From: Megamerina dolium | Taxonomy: Eukaryota > Arthropoda > Insecta > Diptera > Megamerinidae | Direction of reading: 5' to 3' | NCBI GenBank assembly: GCA_963854835.1 | Contig: OY978527.1 | Location: forward strand, 29,281,529-29,345,528 | DNA length: 64,000 nucleotides | In this document: one piece after another, positions 1-12,228 of the stretch | How the letters are laid out: each line of letters begins with the position of its first letter | Numbering within the stretch: the stretch's first letter is position 1 | Position numbers and translations under genes: made by a program | The notes under the pieces: model-generated | Seen by the model: the letters and a program-made list of their open reading frames with translations, nothing else | Database searches by the model: none | What the model was told of the DNA's origin: nothing

Positions 1-30
1 GCCTATTTCTTGGGCTTAATTAATATTGTA

Positions 31-320
31 AAAAAAAAAATATATATGTGGCACTTAAAGCCCCAAAGGGCTCATTGGCCGAGCTTCTCTTCCATTACTG
101 TTGTGCGTCTTAAATTTTGGACAGTATTAGAATGGACCTACTTATTTTAGCCGGTTCCGAACGGCAGAACACTTGTGACATCACTTTTTCTGAGCTTTGT
201 CACAGAGATATTTTTAGAAGCTTTTTCATGGCAAGTTTTAACTGTCGGAAGAATTGCCAATTGCTTGCCGACAGGTGGGTACCGTTCGAAAGAATAATCT
301 TTTCGATATTAAATTCGTAT
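31..320 (-). mobile_element. SINE copy 1, 5'-truncated, tail type A
   Basis: This copy matches the body and 3' end of the tRNA-derived SINE family and ends in an A/T-rich tail at 31-46. The tRNA-like head is missing. The 10-base direct repeat TAATATTGTA at 21-30 and 331-340 fits a target-site duplication, so the copy was probably truncated during reverse transcription. The open frame at 117-344 is a SINE frame and not a gene. Confidence 0.85.
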
Positions 321-344
321 TGTAATATTGTAATATTGTATTAA

Positions 345-818
345 TTAAAAAAAAACGCTTCATTTTAATGAAATTGTGCAATAAAGCCAAATGCATTTTT
401 TTCTAAATTTACGCTTGCACAGACAAAATGAACAAAACAGCTGATTCGAACATAGATTTTGTTTACATTCGAAAAGAGCTAAACCAATACGATGAAATCG
501 TAATTGGTTTGCAATTTTGACAGGTAATAAAACCAATATAATGAAATCGTAATTGGTCTGCAATTTTTGACAGGTAATGAAACCGACTTGGTTTATATGG
601 AAGCCCCGAATAATTCCGTTTCTATTCGTCGAACTGTCATGAAATTTGTATAGTACATAAGGTGAGGATCTACCTTTCCGACGTATGTAATTGCGAAAAG
701 ATGGCCATACTAGAAATGCAAATTTTTAAAAAGTCCTATTTACTTTGGAACGCACCTTGTACATACTCGTATAATATAAAAATAGAAATTTTCAAAATAA
801 TTATATAAATAAGATTAA
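345..818. other. Intergenic, no gene seen
   Basis: AT-rich DNA. A segment containing 'accaatac/tgaaatcgtaattgg' occurs twice near 483-562, a short local duplication. No coding signal or RNA gene was recognised before the N-gap. Confidence 0.5.
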
Positions 819-1018
819 NNNNNNNNNNNNNNNNNNNNNNNNNNNNNNNNNNNNNNNNNNNNNNNNNNNNNNNNNNNNNNNNNNNNNNNNNNNNNNNNNN
901 NNNNNNNNNNNNNNNNNNNNNNNNNNNNNNNNNNNNNNNNNNNNNNNNNNNNNNNNNNNNNNNNNNNNNNNNNNNNNNNNNNNNNNNNNNNNNNNNNNNN
1001 NNNNNNNNNNNNNNNNNN
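819..1018. other. Assembly gap of 200 Ns
   Basis: The run is exactly 200 N, a conventional placeholder length, so the true gap size is unknown. Any open frame spanning it is an artefact. Confidence 0.99.
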
Positions 1019-1422
1019 ATGCCAAGAAGGAGGTGAGTTTTTTTTTTTTTCAATTCCCGCGTACGGGTACTAGAAGTACCTGCCAATAATTCCCTATGTT
1101 TGTTCAGCACACTTTGCGTCTAGTGACATGTCGATAGAATAAAAATACTTATCTTTGTGTCAATTTGATTAAAAACTGTGAATTTAGAACAAAAAATAAT
1201 AGAGCGGTTTTTTGGAAGAATATTATTCGTATTCGTTATTTAAATCATCATTTAAAATAAATATAATTTTCGAATGTTAATAAAAAATCATAAAAACCAA
1301 AACTTGATAAAAAAAATAAAAAAAACAACCCCACACTTTTCAATTATCCATAAGAACTTTTGTGAGAGAACGAAAGCGGAACTAATCGTAATTTCTGTAT
1401 CATAGAATAATCGTACACCCAC

Positions 1423-1600
1423 TTATTTCACTCGATATTACACTAATGGCAGTTGACGCGGGGACCACTATATCGCTCATATTGTCGTAACATTGCCAAA
1501 TTTGCAGTACTAACACAGAAAACAAGCAAACTGAAATAATAGCAAAAACTTTAGAAGTATAGAGATATCCCACTCTTAATAGACAGCGTTTCAACAGCAA
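1423..1600 (-). CDS. Possible membrane-anchor exon (weak)
   Basis: On the minus strand an open frame starts with LLLKRCLLRVGYLYTSKVF and runs into a strongly hydrophobic stretch (FAIISVCLFSVLVLQIW). This is the pattern of a type II signal anchor: basic residues, about 17 apolar residues, then a polar stem. A GTGGGT donor-like site lies at the 3' edge, after 1423. No ATG is in frame, the upstream acceptor is poor, and no partner exon was found. It could be a real first-domain exon of a Golgi-type protein or chance. The family is not recognised. Confidence 0.15.
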
Positions 1601-2158
1601 ATCTGGCGAAGAAACCTAGGTTTTCGAATGACTGTTATGAATTCTCTTCGAATCCCTTTCTTTCACATTTTCTTCAATTATCAGCGATTTTTCTGCTTCT
1701 TTTTCGCATTTTCTTTAAAAAATGTTTTTCACTCAAAATCAAAAATGGTTTTGCATTCACTGGAAGCAGTTGGGATTGAGCATTTTCAAACGTAAACCAA
1801 CCGCAGCTTCACACAATCAATTTGAGTCGGCATGTCACATATATAAATACTTTCATATGTACCTATGTATGAATTCGACGATAAAGATTTAATTTATATT
1901 GAAATTGTATAGGATAATTCCAAATTATATTTATACAAGAATATGCGAAATTCAGCATATGTAATACTTTAGTTACTTTTTGATCAGAAATTAATACATA
2001 TCAAAATTATCATAGAACATGATTTTTTTTTTTTTTTTTTTTTAAATTTCTTCTATTTATTGTATCTTTTTACGAAACTAACAATAATTATACACATTTT
2101 ATATACTAAAAAATACATTTTGTTGATTCTACACCAATGTGTACATCATTCAAATAAA

Positions 2159-3048
2159 TTAAGGGGTTGGTTCAAAAAATTCGATTTTTTTTTTCAATTT
2201 TCCAACCCAGAAGGTGTTAGGAATATACCCTTAAAAGGATATATCTGAAATCTTATTATTTCGAGTTTTTCCGAGCCGTCGAAGACAGTTACGCGTGCTC
2301 TTATCGCAGCGCTCTTCGCGACCACCTAAAAGCTGGCCCATCGCGTTTTTCTAAAGTTATCTAACGTTCTATCGAATACCTGATGTATCTGTATCTATGT
2401 AATCTCTGTTATGCATGATAAAATTTTCGGTCCATTCAGTTTGAAAGAAAATTTAACGTCGGAAACATCCCGCTTGTTATATACATGAATATCTTTAAAT
2501 GCGATTTCCCAAAAGTTGCGTTTTTGTAACTGGCTGACATGATATCTCGAAAACTAATTGATTGATTGATTGAAATTATATATCAAAATTTGTGAAAAAC
2601 ATGTGGCTATCGCCTGACAGATACTTTTTAGATTTTTTTTATTTAAACAACTTTTACAGATGTTTTTAACCCCGAAAACATTAAAAAAAATTTTTTTTTT
2701 TTTAAAGTTGCCTGTTCTGCGAAATTTTCAAATTTTGAAAATGCCATCTGTCAAACGATAGCCAAGGTGATAAAAAAATTAAATCATTTTGGTTTTTTTG
2801 TTTCAGACGATTTTCATGAGCTAAATCGTGTCAACCATTTGTGTATGCATTTTTTGCAAGGGACACTTCAAGGTCAAGTCACGGTCAAATCGAAGACAGT
2901 AAATTTTCAGTAAAATTAGTGTTAAATGTATTTAAATAAACAAGTTGAATGCAACAAACCGCACCTCGATTGCGTTTTTAGTTTTCCTATAACTAATATT
3001 CAAAAAACAGTGTCAAAAATGAAGCCACAAGGTAGAAGACCCCCTTAA
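2159..3048. mobile_element. Putative ~890-bp non-autonomous DNA element
   Basis: The segment is bounded by TTAAGGGG at 2159-2166 and the inverted CCCCTTAA at 3041-3048. It has no long open frame and is rich in A/T runs inside. The short terminal inverted repeats suggest a MITE-like element, but no second copy in the window confirms the boundaries. Confidence 0.3.
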
Positions 3049-5021
3049 AGCAAACAAATATAACATGTGATGTCATGAAGGACATATATAATAGTGATGA
3101 GAGATTATGTATGATTTTTTATTGAAATTTAATTTGTTTACAATATATAATTCTTGTCAAAATGTTTAGCTATCAGGCGAATTTCAATAAGAAAGCATCC
3201 CATATTTGCCTACTAGAAACAATAAACTCTAGCATCTGTTCGATTTGAATTACTCTTTCGTTATCTACACATTTTACTGTCTCTATACTTCTAAATTCTC
3301 TGATAATAGAAAATAAATAACAGTGTGGCTGTTAATTGCAGACTGAAAGAATTGGTAGCAAAAAAAAAACTATGTTCGCCAATTTTTCACTAAAATAATG
3401 CACGTCCCCTGCTATTGCACAGGTGGAAATGTGTCTCTTCCTTTTTTCATTTTCTATAGGAAGCAACGAAAAGTTTGTTTCTCCGGGGACAAGTGTTGTC
3501 TATGTGATATCGTCCTAACTGACATTTAGGAAGTCAGCCTCTTTTTCGTATACCATATTTTTGAATTTAAATCGTCTACACATCCCTGTATTTCCTCACA
3601 TTTAGATGCTGGGTTCTCTAAATGTGAGAAAATGAAAAATGTGCACTGCTTACGAAACAAATTTTCGTAAAAAGTTTGTATTTTGTATTTCAAAATACGA
3701 CAATAAAAAAGTATGTAGTCTAACAATTTCAAAATATTGTATATGCAAATTAATACAATTTTTTTGAGATTCTACTTTTTTCTACCACTGCTATCTGTCT
3801 ACTGTCATTTTTTAAGTATTTTCTAGTATAAAGGAAGCATTGAAATATTTTCCAGACTGTTTTCATGCCAAATTTGCCTCAACGTTCTTCCAAGTCATAA
3901 TGCATCAGTAACTCGAGACATAAACTTAGAAACCAAATCGATATAGGTTTTTGTTATGTTCTAAGATTTCGATAATCGGTCATGCTGCTTTCGAGTATGG
4001 CAAGTCGTGTCAGCTGACATGTCAAAGTAAGTTAATTATCGAGTAATTGACGCTTTAAAAAATGTGCTCCATACAATTTTCGACATTTCGCTATTTTCGG
4101 ATTTAATTAAAGAAAAGTTTATTTCTCACAAATGTCAATATCGAACACATTACACTGCGTGAAAAAAAAAAACCGAATACCATTACAGGGATTTTTTGAT
4201 GTTTGTAGTCAAAACAAATGTTAGTACTTGTATATTGGGTCATTTCGTAAATAGTAGGTAGAAACTTGTAGTACCTCGGAGCATCCATAAACTCAACAAT
4301 CGGCTGTGAAGGTGTTGTCCACTGTTTCTACGATTACGCATGGTATTCTACGCATTGTTTATATCCAAAAAGCTTAACAATATGGCCCACTTGCAGAATA
4401 TTGAGTTATCTTTGTAATCCTTTTTTAATCCAAAGTCATCTACTATGGGCTTGCACAGCAAGGGGTTAGGCGTTAACCCACGGTAAGATCGTAAAATATT
4501 TAACCCAGCAATTTTTTAGGGTTAATTTGTTAACTCTATGACAATCTGTCAAAAAATGTAAATAAAGTAAAAATAAAAATTAATTAAATTTTTGAATATG
4601 TATTTTCATCTGTGAAATATTTTCAATAAATAATTAAAAAAAAAATGCAGAAATTGTTAAGTGCGTTACTACAAAACGGTTGCATAGCCAAGTGATAAGG
4701 GAGATTCGGCCCAAAAAAAAAAAAAAAAAAACGGACAAATTTAAACGTGTGTTATCGGAAATAAGGACGTACTTGACTTTTCCCACATATGTGTAAAAGA
4801 AATATACGTTAAAAAAATTTTGGAAATAGAACGTTACGAAACTTACGAAAGTTTAGTAAATTCAAGCAATTATCACTGAAAATATTCAATTTGAAATTTC
4901 AAATAGCAGACGAATATGAATAAATGCATTACCAAAACAAATGTCGCAAAAAAGAGTCAGTGATGATGCCGACCTAAATCAAAAATGCCCGAGTTAATTA
5001 ACTCTGTTTCAGATATCTGTC
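3049..5021. other. Repeat-rich intergenic DNA, no gene seen
   Basis: Only short AT-rich open frames are present. Around 4470-4550 and again around 5340-5370 there are similar 'agggttaa..ttgtt' motifs in opposite orientation, which may be ends of an old DNA element into which SINE copy 2 inserted. This is weak. Confidence 0.35.
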
Positions 5022-5328
5022 CTGCAACACAATGTGCCACTTATAAGTCCCGAAGGGCTCTTTGGTTGAGTTGCTCTTTCAGTACTGTTGTGAGTGTTAA
5101 ATTTTGGACAGTTTTAGATGGGACCTACTTATTTTAGCCGGTTGCGAACGGCAAAACCCTTGTGACATATCTGAGCTTTGTCACAGACGAAAGAATTGCC
5201 AATTGCTTCCCGACAAGAAAGAAAATCTTTTCGATATTAAATTTGTTATGCTTCAGCCGGGCATTGAACCCATGACCACGACAGATCAGAAGGTCAATGT
5301 ACTAACTACTGAGTTACGGCCCCCACAA
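5022..5328 (-). mobile_element. SINE copy 2, diverged, internally deleted
   Basis: Minus-oriented SINE with the tail-type-A end at about 5035-5060 and the tRNA-like head at about 5265-5328. Part of the body near 5180-5200 is deleted relative to other copies. It is more diverged than copies 3, 4, 6 and 11 and has no convincing target-site duplication, so it is an older insertion. The open frame 5104-5478 is mostly SINE sequence. Confidence 0.8.
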
Positions 5329-5481
5329 CAATACAATGCTTGGGTCAAACAATTTAACCCTAAACGACTTAACTCTGAATTTATAATTTTAACTTTGAAT
5401 ATTCTGCAAGTTCGCCTAACAGGTTCATATTGTAAAGCCTTGTTGGACAAGTTTAAGTTTGAAATTTCCATATTGTAAAAT

Positions 5482-5945
5482 TAAACAAGTATAAAACACT
5501 GCTTTGGGTGCCGTAGCTCAGTGGTTAGTGTGTTCGCCTTCTGATCTGTAGGACGTGGGTTCAATCCCCGGCTGATGCATAACAAATTTAATATCGAAAA
5601 GATTTTTCTTTCGAATGGTACCCACCTGTCGGCAAGCAATTGGCAATTCTTCCGACAGTAACAACTTGCCATGAAAAAGCTTCTTAAAGAACTCTGTGAC
5701 AAAGCTCAGAAAAAGTGATGTCACAAGTGTTCTGCCGTTCGGAACCGGCTAAAATAAGTAGGTCCCTTCTAATACTGTCCAAATTTAAGACGCACAACAG
5801 TAATGGAAGAGAAGCTCGGCCAATGAGTCCTTTGGGGCTTTAAGTGCCACATATAAAAAATAAAATAAAACACTGCTTTAAACATTTGATTAATATATTG
5901 AACGATAAATTGAGCGTAAAATGAATGCTGTTTAAATAAAGTGTT
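5482..5945. repeat. Older interspersed repeat split by SINE copy 3
   Basis: The DNA on the two sides of SINE copy 3 (about 5470-5505 and 5880-5945) matches a continuous stretch at about 52765-52900 with substitutions. Shared pieces include 'gataaattgag.rtaaaat' and 'gaatgctg.ttaaat'. The second locus therefore behaves as a paralogous empty site. The nature of the older repeat is unknown. Confidence 0.55.
5506..5864 (+). mobile_element. SINE copy 3, full length, tail type A
   Basis: Full-length tRNA-derived SINE. The head carries a pol III A box (GTAGCTCAGTGG) and B box (GGTTCAATCCC); a ~260-bp body and the end 'ggggctttaagtgccacat' plus an A/T tail follow. A perfect 15-base target-site duplication, ATAAAACACTGCTTT, lies at 5491-5505 and 5865-5879. 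This is one of the best copies for defining the family. Confidence 0.92.
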
Positions 5946-8223
5946 TACACTTATAAGAGATCTCAGTTACGGAAAGTGACTGATGGAAAAGTGGCTAAGA
6001 CCTACAGATAGTTTGGAAGAAAGTTTTAATGCGAGGGGCAAAAAAGAAGATCATCCCCAAACTTTTCTCAGCTCTGTCCAGTTTTAAGTTTATGCAACAA
6101 TTGAAAAGCGAATTTAAAATGGTCAACAACCGTTTTCACAGCATCTATAGAAAAGGTACTCCCAAAGTGCACCAAATGGACTTGAAATGGCCTAAATATG
6201 GATCTGCATTAAAATATGAAAATCAAAATTTTTTTGAATAAATTGTTTCAACTCGAATTTTGTGCAAATTTGGGTATTTATTATCATTGTTTGCTATTTC
6301 CTTCCAATTGTTCAGTGATTTAATTTGAAATTCCTAACTTCAAAATGAAACTCAAATCAAATAAAATTAGTCAATTTAAAAAATGTTTTTACAAGTACAT
6401 GCATAAGACAAAATTTGTTATTTATTTGAAAAAGAAAACGAAAGAATTTAAATTAATAATGAATCAGAATAAAGAATTTCGGGGCTGGGAACAAGAGTTG
6501 CATTTATAAAGCCAATGTTTTGCAGTAACATATTTTTTGACGTTTTGGTGTTTAATTTAGGCATCTTTGTGATTTACTAAAAAACGAAAGAAAAGAAAAA
6601 CTTATATGAATAGAAAATTTTTTTTCTGATCAAAATACAATTGAGGCGTATTCAACAAGGTACTTGGACTAAATCAGTTGACTTTATATTATTTGATTCA
6701 GAATTGTAAAAATATGTTGTTTGCGTTTTGTAATTTTGAAAATCTGTTGCAGTTGCAGTAGTGATACAACCTTATTGAATATGCCTTGATGATACCAAAG
6801 CTATAATAAATAATTGGAATTTAGTACTTTTGTTTTGCTTTAAAATGTTCTGATTGTGAATTAGTTAAAAGTAGTCGGCTTTTTAGTACTACCAGCAAAT
6901 AAATACGAGAAAAGAAAACAAGTTGAAGAAAGAATAAAAACAAAATTATAAGAAATTGGCAGAGTAGAATTCCCTTTTGAAATAAAACAAAAAAAAAAAC
7001 GAAATAAAAACTTAACGCAATAATAAGTAATGGCAAATAGTATGATTATTTAATATTAATAATAGTAATCTACATAGTAAGTATGACCACAAGTACTAAA
7101 TCAACATCATTATTAAATCAAATGAATAATTAAGAATAATTTAACCTATGAAATTAATAATTTAGAAAAAATAATAAAATCACTTAATGCATAAGTAGCA
7201 CTACTTTAGTAAATGCATGGGAAATATATGCATTCGAGCGGGTCAATAAAATATTCTAATACTACCTTGAGAGCCTCTTGGCACTAATTAATTTTTTTTT
7301 ATCTCATAAAAACAGTCGAAACGTTCTTTATCAAAATATTAATGTTTGATTCCAAGTTCACTATTCTTATATGAATTTTTGGAGGTCAATTACACTTGTG
7401 AAGACAAAAATATTTTAAATTATGTCAGGATGCCCACAAAGTAATGTTTTAATTCAGGAGTGGACAATTTAAATTTCTTTGTTGTTTTTGGATTGAATAT
7501 GCTCCGTATGAGAGAGCATACTTCTTATGTTTTATGTTATTTTTTCCACGATTTAAATATTTCTTATTCTGTTTTTTATTATGTATTAACTAAATAATTA
7601 AATAAATTAGTTATTAAAAAATTGTAATAATTCAGTTTTAAGTTAAACATTTATTATGATTATATCCATTTTATTTCTATGCAATATACATACATATATA
7701 CATAAATACAGAAATTAATTATAAAAATAATAAAATGAAATAAGAAATACAATTAATATATCAATAAAATATTATACAAACATCATCTTAAATTTCTTAC
7801 TCTTTAATAAAATCATTTTGGGTTTATTTTTGTTTTTGTCTCAGAATTAAACATTTTTGCTATAGGAATGTTCATTTTTTGGTAAGTGTAGCAAAATAAT
7901 TTTATCATGGTGTGACTTTGTAAAACTTAAAAATATATGTTAATTCTGAGCAAAAAATAAGAATAATGATAATACTTGGAAAAGTCCTTGCAATTTATCT
8001 ACATATCTTCGAAACATGTATGGAGTCGACTTGAACAGCAGATAACCATTGCTCAATCGCATCGTTAAGGAAGTCTACGATCGCTTACACTGTCTATCTT
8101 TATGGTAAGAGTATATTAAAGGATTTTCCATTACCATAGTAGCAGACTCTACGCCTCTCTCCATTGGACAAATCATCAAGCAAAATATATCCGTTGATAA
8201 TTACGGCTCATAATAGATTACGC
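5946..8223. other. AT-rich intergenic DNA downstream of car
   Basis: No gene, RNA or repeat with recognisable ends was seen. The frame at 6029-6241 (70 codons) has no recognisable domain. Long A/T runs dominate 6300-7900. The 3' end of car lies at 8224, so its 3' UTR probably extends leftward into this stretch. Confidence 0.4.
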
Positions 8224-10251
8224 TCACATTAAACTATCCAAAAATGTGTTTTTATTAATAATCTTTGTGGTTGCAATAATGAACTCAACATTATTATCCT
8301 CTTGCTGGCTGAGGAAGCGCAATGCTGCAATTTCAGCAAATGTGCAACCGCCTACAAAAAATATCAAAATTAAACGAGGAATATTGAGTGAGGAGCCTTC
8401 ACTGGGCGTTGATGATTGTCGACCGCCGATACCAATCAATTGTGCTTGAAAGTCTTCGAATGTTTGACCGGGTAAATTATTAATTTGAGACTTGAGTGAT
8501 TGCCAACCAAGAGGCTTTAGCGTTTGCTCAACAATGCGCGCTGTCAATGGCGCATAGAAGCTATGCACATAGCTTATGTCCTTGGGATTGACTTCAATTA
8601 CATCATCGACAGTTAAATTGAGCGTCTGTGGGAAAGATAATGAATATTTAATACTTACATATATGTAAGAATGCGGATAGAGCTTCGTCTTTGTTTAATT
8701 ACCTTTCGTAATACAGCATATACACGTGATTCTGATTGTGTACGCAATAGACCAGCCTTTTCTAAATTACTTATTGTCAATAATACATCGATTCCATATA
8801 CTTGTGCCAGTTCGCGCTTATAATAGTTGAGCACCTATAATATATTATCTTTTTATATTCTATAGCTGTATTGGTAGGGAAGCTGCAGTTATATTAATTA
8901 TATTAAGTTGTTTAATATACCTTTTCCTTGAATCCAGATGCAGCAGCACATTGTATACATATTAGACGCAAGACATTACGTAAATCACTTTTTTTTGCTA
9001 TTAGGTCTTCAATATAGGCGCTTGCCTTGTCTATGTCTTCACATACCATAAATTCTTGCTCTGCGGACAAATCATCAGTAAATTCATACGTATCCAATTG
9101 TTTTCGCATCAACTCAGCAATAGTTGTGTGCACTGCAACTGATTGCTTTTGCGCAAGTAACGCTGGCAATTTGTCTACGAAAATCTTCATATCCTGAACA
9201 GATTTATCCTGCGTACTGGCATTCATTTGAGCACTTATGTCTTTGGCGTTGCGAGCCAAAATTTTACCAATTTCATTGAAGTTTTTATTACGCAATTCTG
9301 CATACAGCTTTTCGCCAGAGTTCAAAAAGAACGTTTTCTGTTCCGTAACAAGGTGTGCTTGTGTTGGTGACATCGTTTCATCCGATCGAGATGCAAATAA
9401 TTCGGCTGGCAGTGACAACTGATTCTGTCGTATCCCATAGAATTCATCAAGTAAGCCTTCATATGTTAATTGTGTTGCTAAAGCGCTCAATAAGTCGATG
9501 GATCTATCAAGTAGGATTAACTGATCGATTGCACCTTTATCACCGTTGAGTAGTGATTTCTCTTCAGCGCCTAATCGTTTTGCATGGTCCCAAACTCGCT
9601 GGGAGTGGTTACCCATTCCATAAATTTTCGGTATTCTTCCAAATAGACGTTGTAATTGCACTAAACCGGTAGCAGCTTGATATAGGGTAGTCGGATCGCC
9701 ATCGATTGTTATATCACGATATGCATTAGTAAGTTCCATTGAAACAATATCAGCATCCACAGGAAAAAAGTTCCATTTAAGCTCTTCCACTTGACCGAAA
9801 CTTCCAAATACTTTTTTCTCTTCGAGATGAGTTATGCAGATCACAGAGCGTCGTGGCACAAAGAACAGATGAAAAAGACGTCCTTTTTCGGAACTACGAA
9901 GCACCTATAAGTATGGAGAAAAATTTTTGCAAATATTTCATGCAGATGGCATTCGTTTTAGCACACCTGTGCAGCGATCACATCCATTACTCGCAAATCT
10001 GGACGCACAATATATATAATATTGGCAATGTCTCGTGGTATACGCGTTTCTGCATTCAATTTTAATAACTTAATGCCACGATCAGAGAACAAATTTGGTG
10101 ATGCCACTAATCCTATGGGACCCAATAGACTATCGTCTAAAAGAATGACTTTAGTGCCATCAATTTTTTCAAGCAAATGCACCAATTCTAAGCATGCCGA
10201 TTCTTGCAATAGCTGCAAGTTCACACGTTGACCTTGTAGGTATGAAAACAT
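8224..10251 (-). CDS. car: Vps33A (carnation), SM protein of HOPS/CORVET
   Basis: This Sec1/Munc18-family protein is the SNARE-binding subunit of the HOPS and CORVET tethers, which drive late-endosome and lysosome fusion in the cytosol. Four minus-strand exons join in frame: 9967-10251, 8921-9904, 8703-8834 and 8624/8625-8224. They have GT donors and AG acceptors and give 600 codons, close to the family's usual ~600. The start is the ATG at 10249-10251, followed by MFSYLQGQRVNLQLL, which aligns with the family N-terminus (…GRVNLNVLRE…). Strong family blocks are FFVPRRS, LLDRSIDLLSALATQLTYEG, FNEIGKILARNAKDIS, and near the C-terminus IFFVGGCTFAEIAALRFLSQ. I see no frameshift or stop, so the gene looks intact. 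It is divergent from Grip91. Family assignment is firm, since the 'ATQLTYEGL.DE.YGI' block distinguishes Vps33A from other SM proteins. Confidence 0.96.
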
Positions 10252-12228
10252 TATACAATATTGCAGACCGGCTGAAAAATTAATAAATTTATATCTTCTA
10301 AAATTAAATTACAAATAACACTTGACGGATATGAGCAAAAACTAAATTATTACGCCCAGCAAATCTACCAACGATAACCGAAACGGCAATCAGCTGATTA
10401 CATGCATATATTTATTGCCAGAGATGTTATACAATACACTTAGTGATTCAATTTCATAAGGGGGCGATTACAATAAACAACTGACTAAGCCAGTAGTTTC
10501 AGTTGTTATTATAGAAATAATAGTCATTATTTATTTTTTCACAAAGAAATTTAACAATTCAATTATTACCATATTGCCGTTTGGTATCAAATTTCCTGTC
10601 TAGAGGATTTTTGGATTTACTGAGGGAAACATTTTTTTCATTCCCGGCGGCCTTTTTGATATATTTTTATAAATATTAAGTTTTTCTTTGTTTCACATGG
10701 ATGCTCTATGTTAGCACGTTTTAAATGACTATAATTAAAAAAAAAAAAAAATATGTGGCACTTAAAGCCCCAAAGGGCTCATTGGCCGAGCTTCTCTTCC
10801 ATTACTGTTGTGCGTCTTAAATTTGGACAGTATTAGAAGGGACCTACTTATTTTAGTCGGTTCCGAACGGCAGAACACTTGTGGCATCACTTTTTCTGAG
10901 CTTTGTCACAAAGTTCTTTTAGAAGCTTTTTCATGGTAAGTTGTTACTGTCGGAAGAATTGCCAATTGCTTGCCGACAGGTGAGTACCATTCGAAAGAAA
11001 AATCTTATCGATCTTAAATTCGTTATGCATCACCCGGGGATTGAACCACGACCTACAGATCAGAAGGCGAACACACTAACCACTGAGATACGGAACCCAC
11101 ACTATAATTACCAAATATATAAAACGTTCTAAGTTAAATGTGATTTCAACTTACCGGATTATATTTTTATATGTGGGAAGCTCAATAAGTGATTTCTAAT
11201 AATCACGATTTTCGGATTTTGATGTAATTATAAATAGTTACATAGGATCTTTCGAATCTCATTGCTTCATTCAAAATTTTAAATAAAACAAGAAAATATT
11301 GATGATAAGAGCAAATCAAAAGCAAGTCGTTTATGCGACTTAATAAATTATACGCTCGTAAATCAACTGTCATATATTTGTATGAAAAAAATTTTACGCG
11401 CCTCGCCAGATAAAATTATACGGCTTGAAATGCAACTCGGTTGTACACGCTTTTGTTCTGTACATTAAATCATAGGTAAATATACTTAACTTATATTAAG
11501 GATAATTACTTTCATTTTTCTCAAACATCCCCATCATTAATTTGAATTTTTGCCCACACTGTTAATTTTCGACTTTTTTATTTTGTTGTTGTAACAATAA
11601 CAATCCCACTATCTTCAAGAAGTAAAAAGTACGTAAATGCATTTATGTAAAGTAACCGAGTATTCATATATGTACTGAAGCAGGTGGGATAAAATAACGA
11701 TTATGTGTGGGAGGTATTTGAAATTACAAGTGAAGTATGAAATACTCAAATCTTTTAACTGTTACGATAAGATATTTGCATCCTAAATACGTTTTCCTTA
11801 CATGAATATTTTAATATTTTTTATGGATAGCGTCGTACAAACTTTAGTGCCTAACTAACATTTACAATAATATCCCAAAATGTGTCGACTGTGATATACG
11901 ACAATCTCATACTAGATAATAAAATATAAATATTGTGAATGTATTAAAATTTATGTAATGCTTTACAACTTATTGGAATCCAGAAAATAAAGGGATCTCC
12001 ATTAAAATGGTAAATAATTTTAGAATTTATTTGTGCCAAACAGTTCTACACATATATGTACTGTGCATTTGCATGTAGTGTTGACAACACTGAAGTAGAG
12101 AGTAAAATGTGAAAAGTTCTTATTTTTGTGATTTGTTGTGTTGTAAAACAAAAGGAAGAAATATCTGTTAAAAAATAGCAACAAATTACAATTATAGAAT
12201 ATGAATTAAACAATAAAAAAATAATAAT
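10252..12228. promoter_or_regulatory. Divergent car / Grip91 intergenic region
   Basis: About 2 kb separates the start codons of two divergent genes and should hold both promoters and 5' UTRs. A full-length SINE sits at 10738-11100, nearer to car. The rest is AT-rich and I recognise no TATA box, initiator or other defined element with confidence. Confidence 0.5.
10738..11100 (-). mobile_element. SINE copy 4, full length, tail type A
   Basis: Minus-oriented full-length SINE, tail at 10738-10755 and tRNA-like head ending at about 11098. A 10-base target-site duplication, ACTATAATTA, is present at 10728-10737 and 11101-11110. It lies in the shared upstream region of car and Grip91. Confidence 0.92.

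Noticed and set aside
117..344. Recurrent open frames starting MDSIRxDLLILAGSERQN (also at 5104, 25333 and 44581 minus)
   Set aside because: They are the same frame of different SINE copies. They arise from SINE sequence shared between copies and vary in length with insertions, so they are not a protein family.
736..1110. Open frames across the N run
   Set aside because: The middle is unresolved sequence, so the frame is meaningless.
5511..5575. SINE head as a functional tRNA gene
   Set aside because: The A and B boxes are good, but the anticodon stem has a mismatch and a six-base loop, and the acceptor stem does not pair; the same head recurs in many SINE copies.
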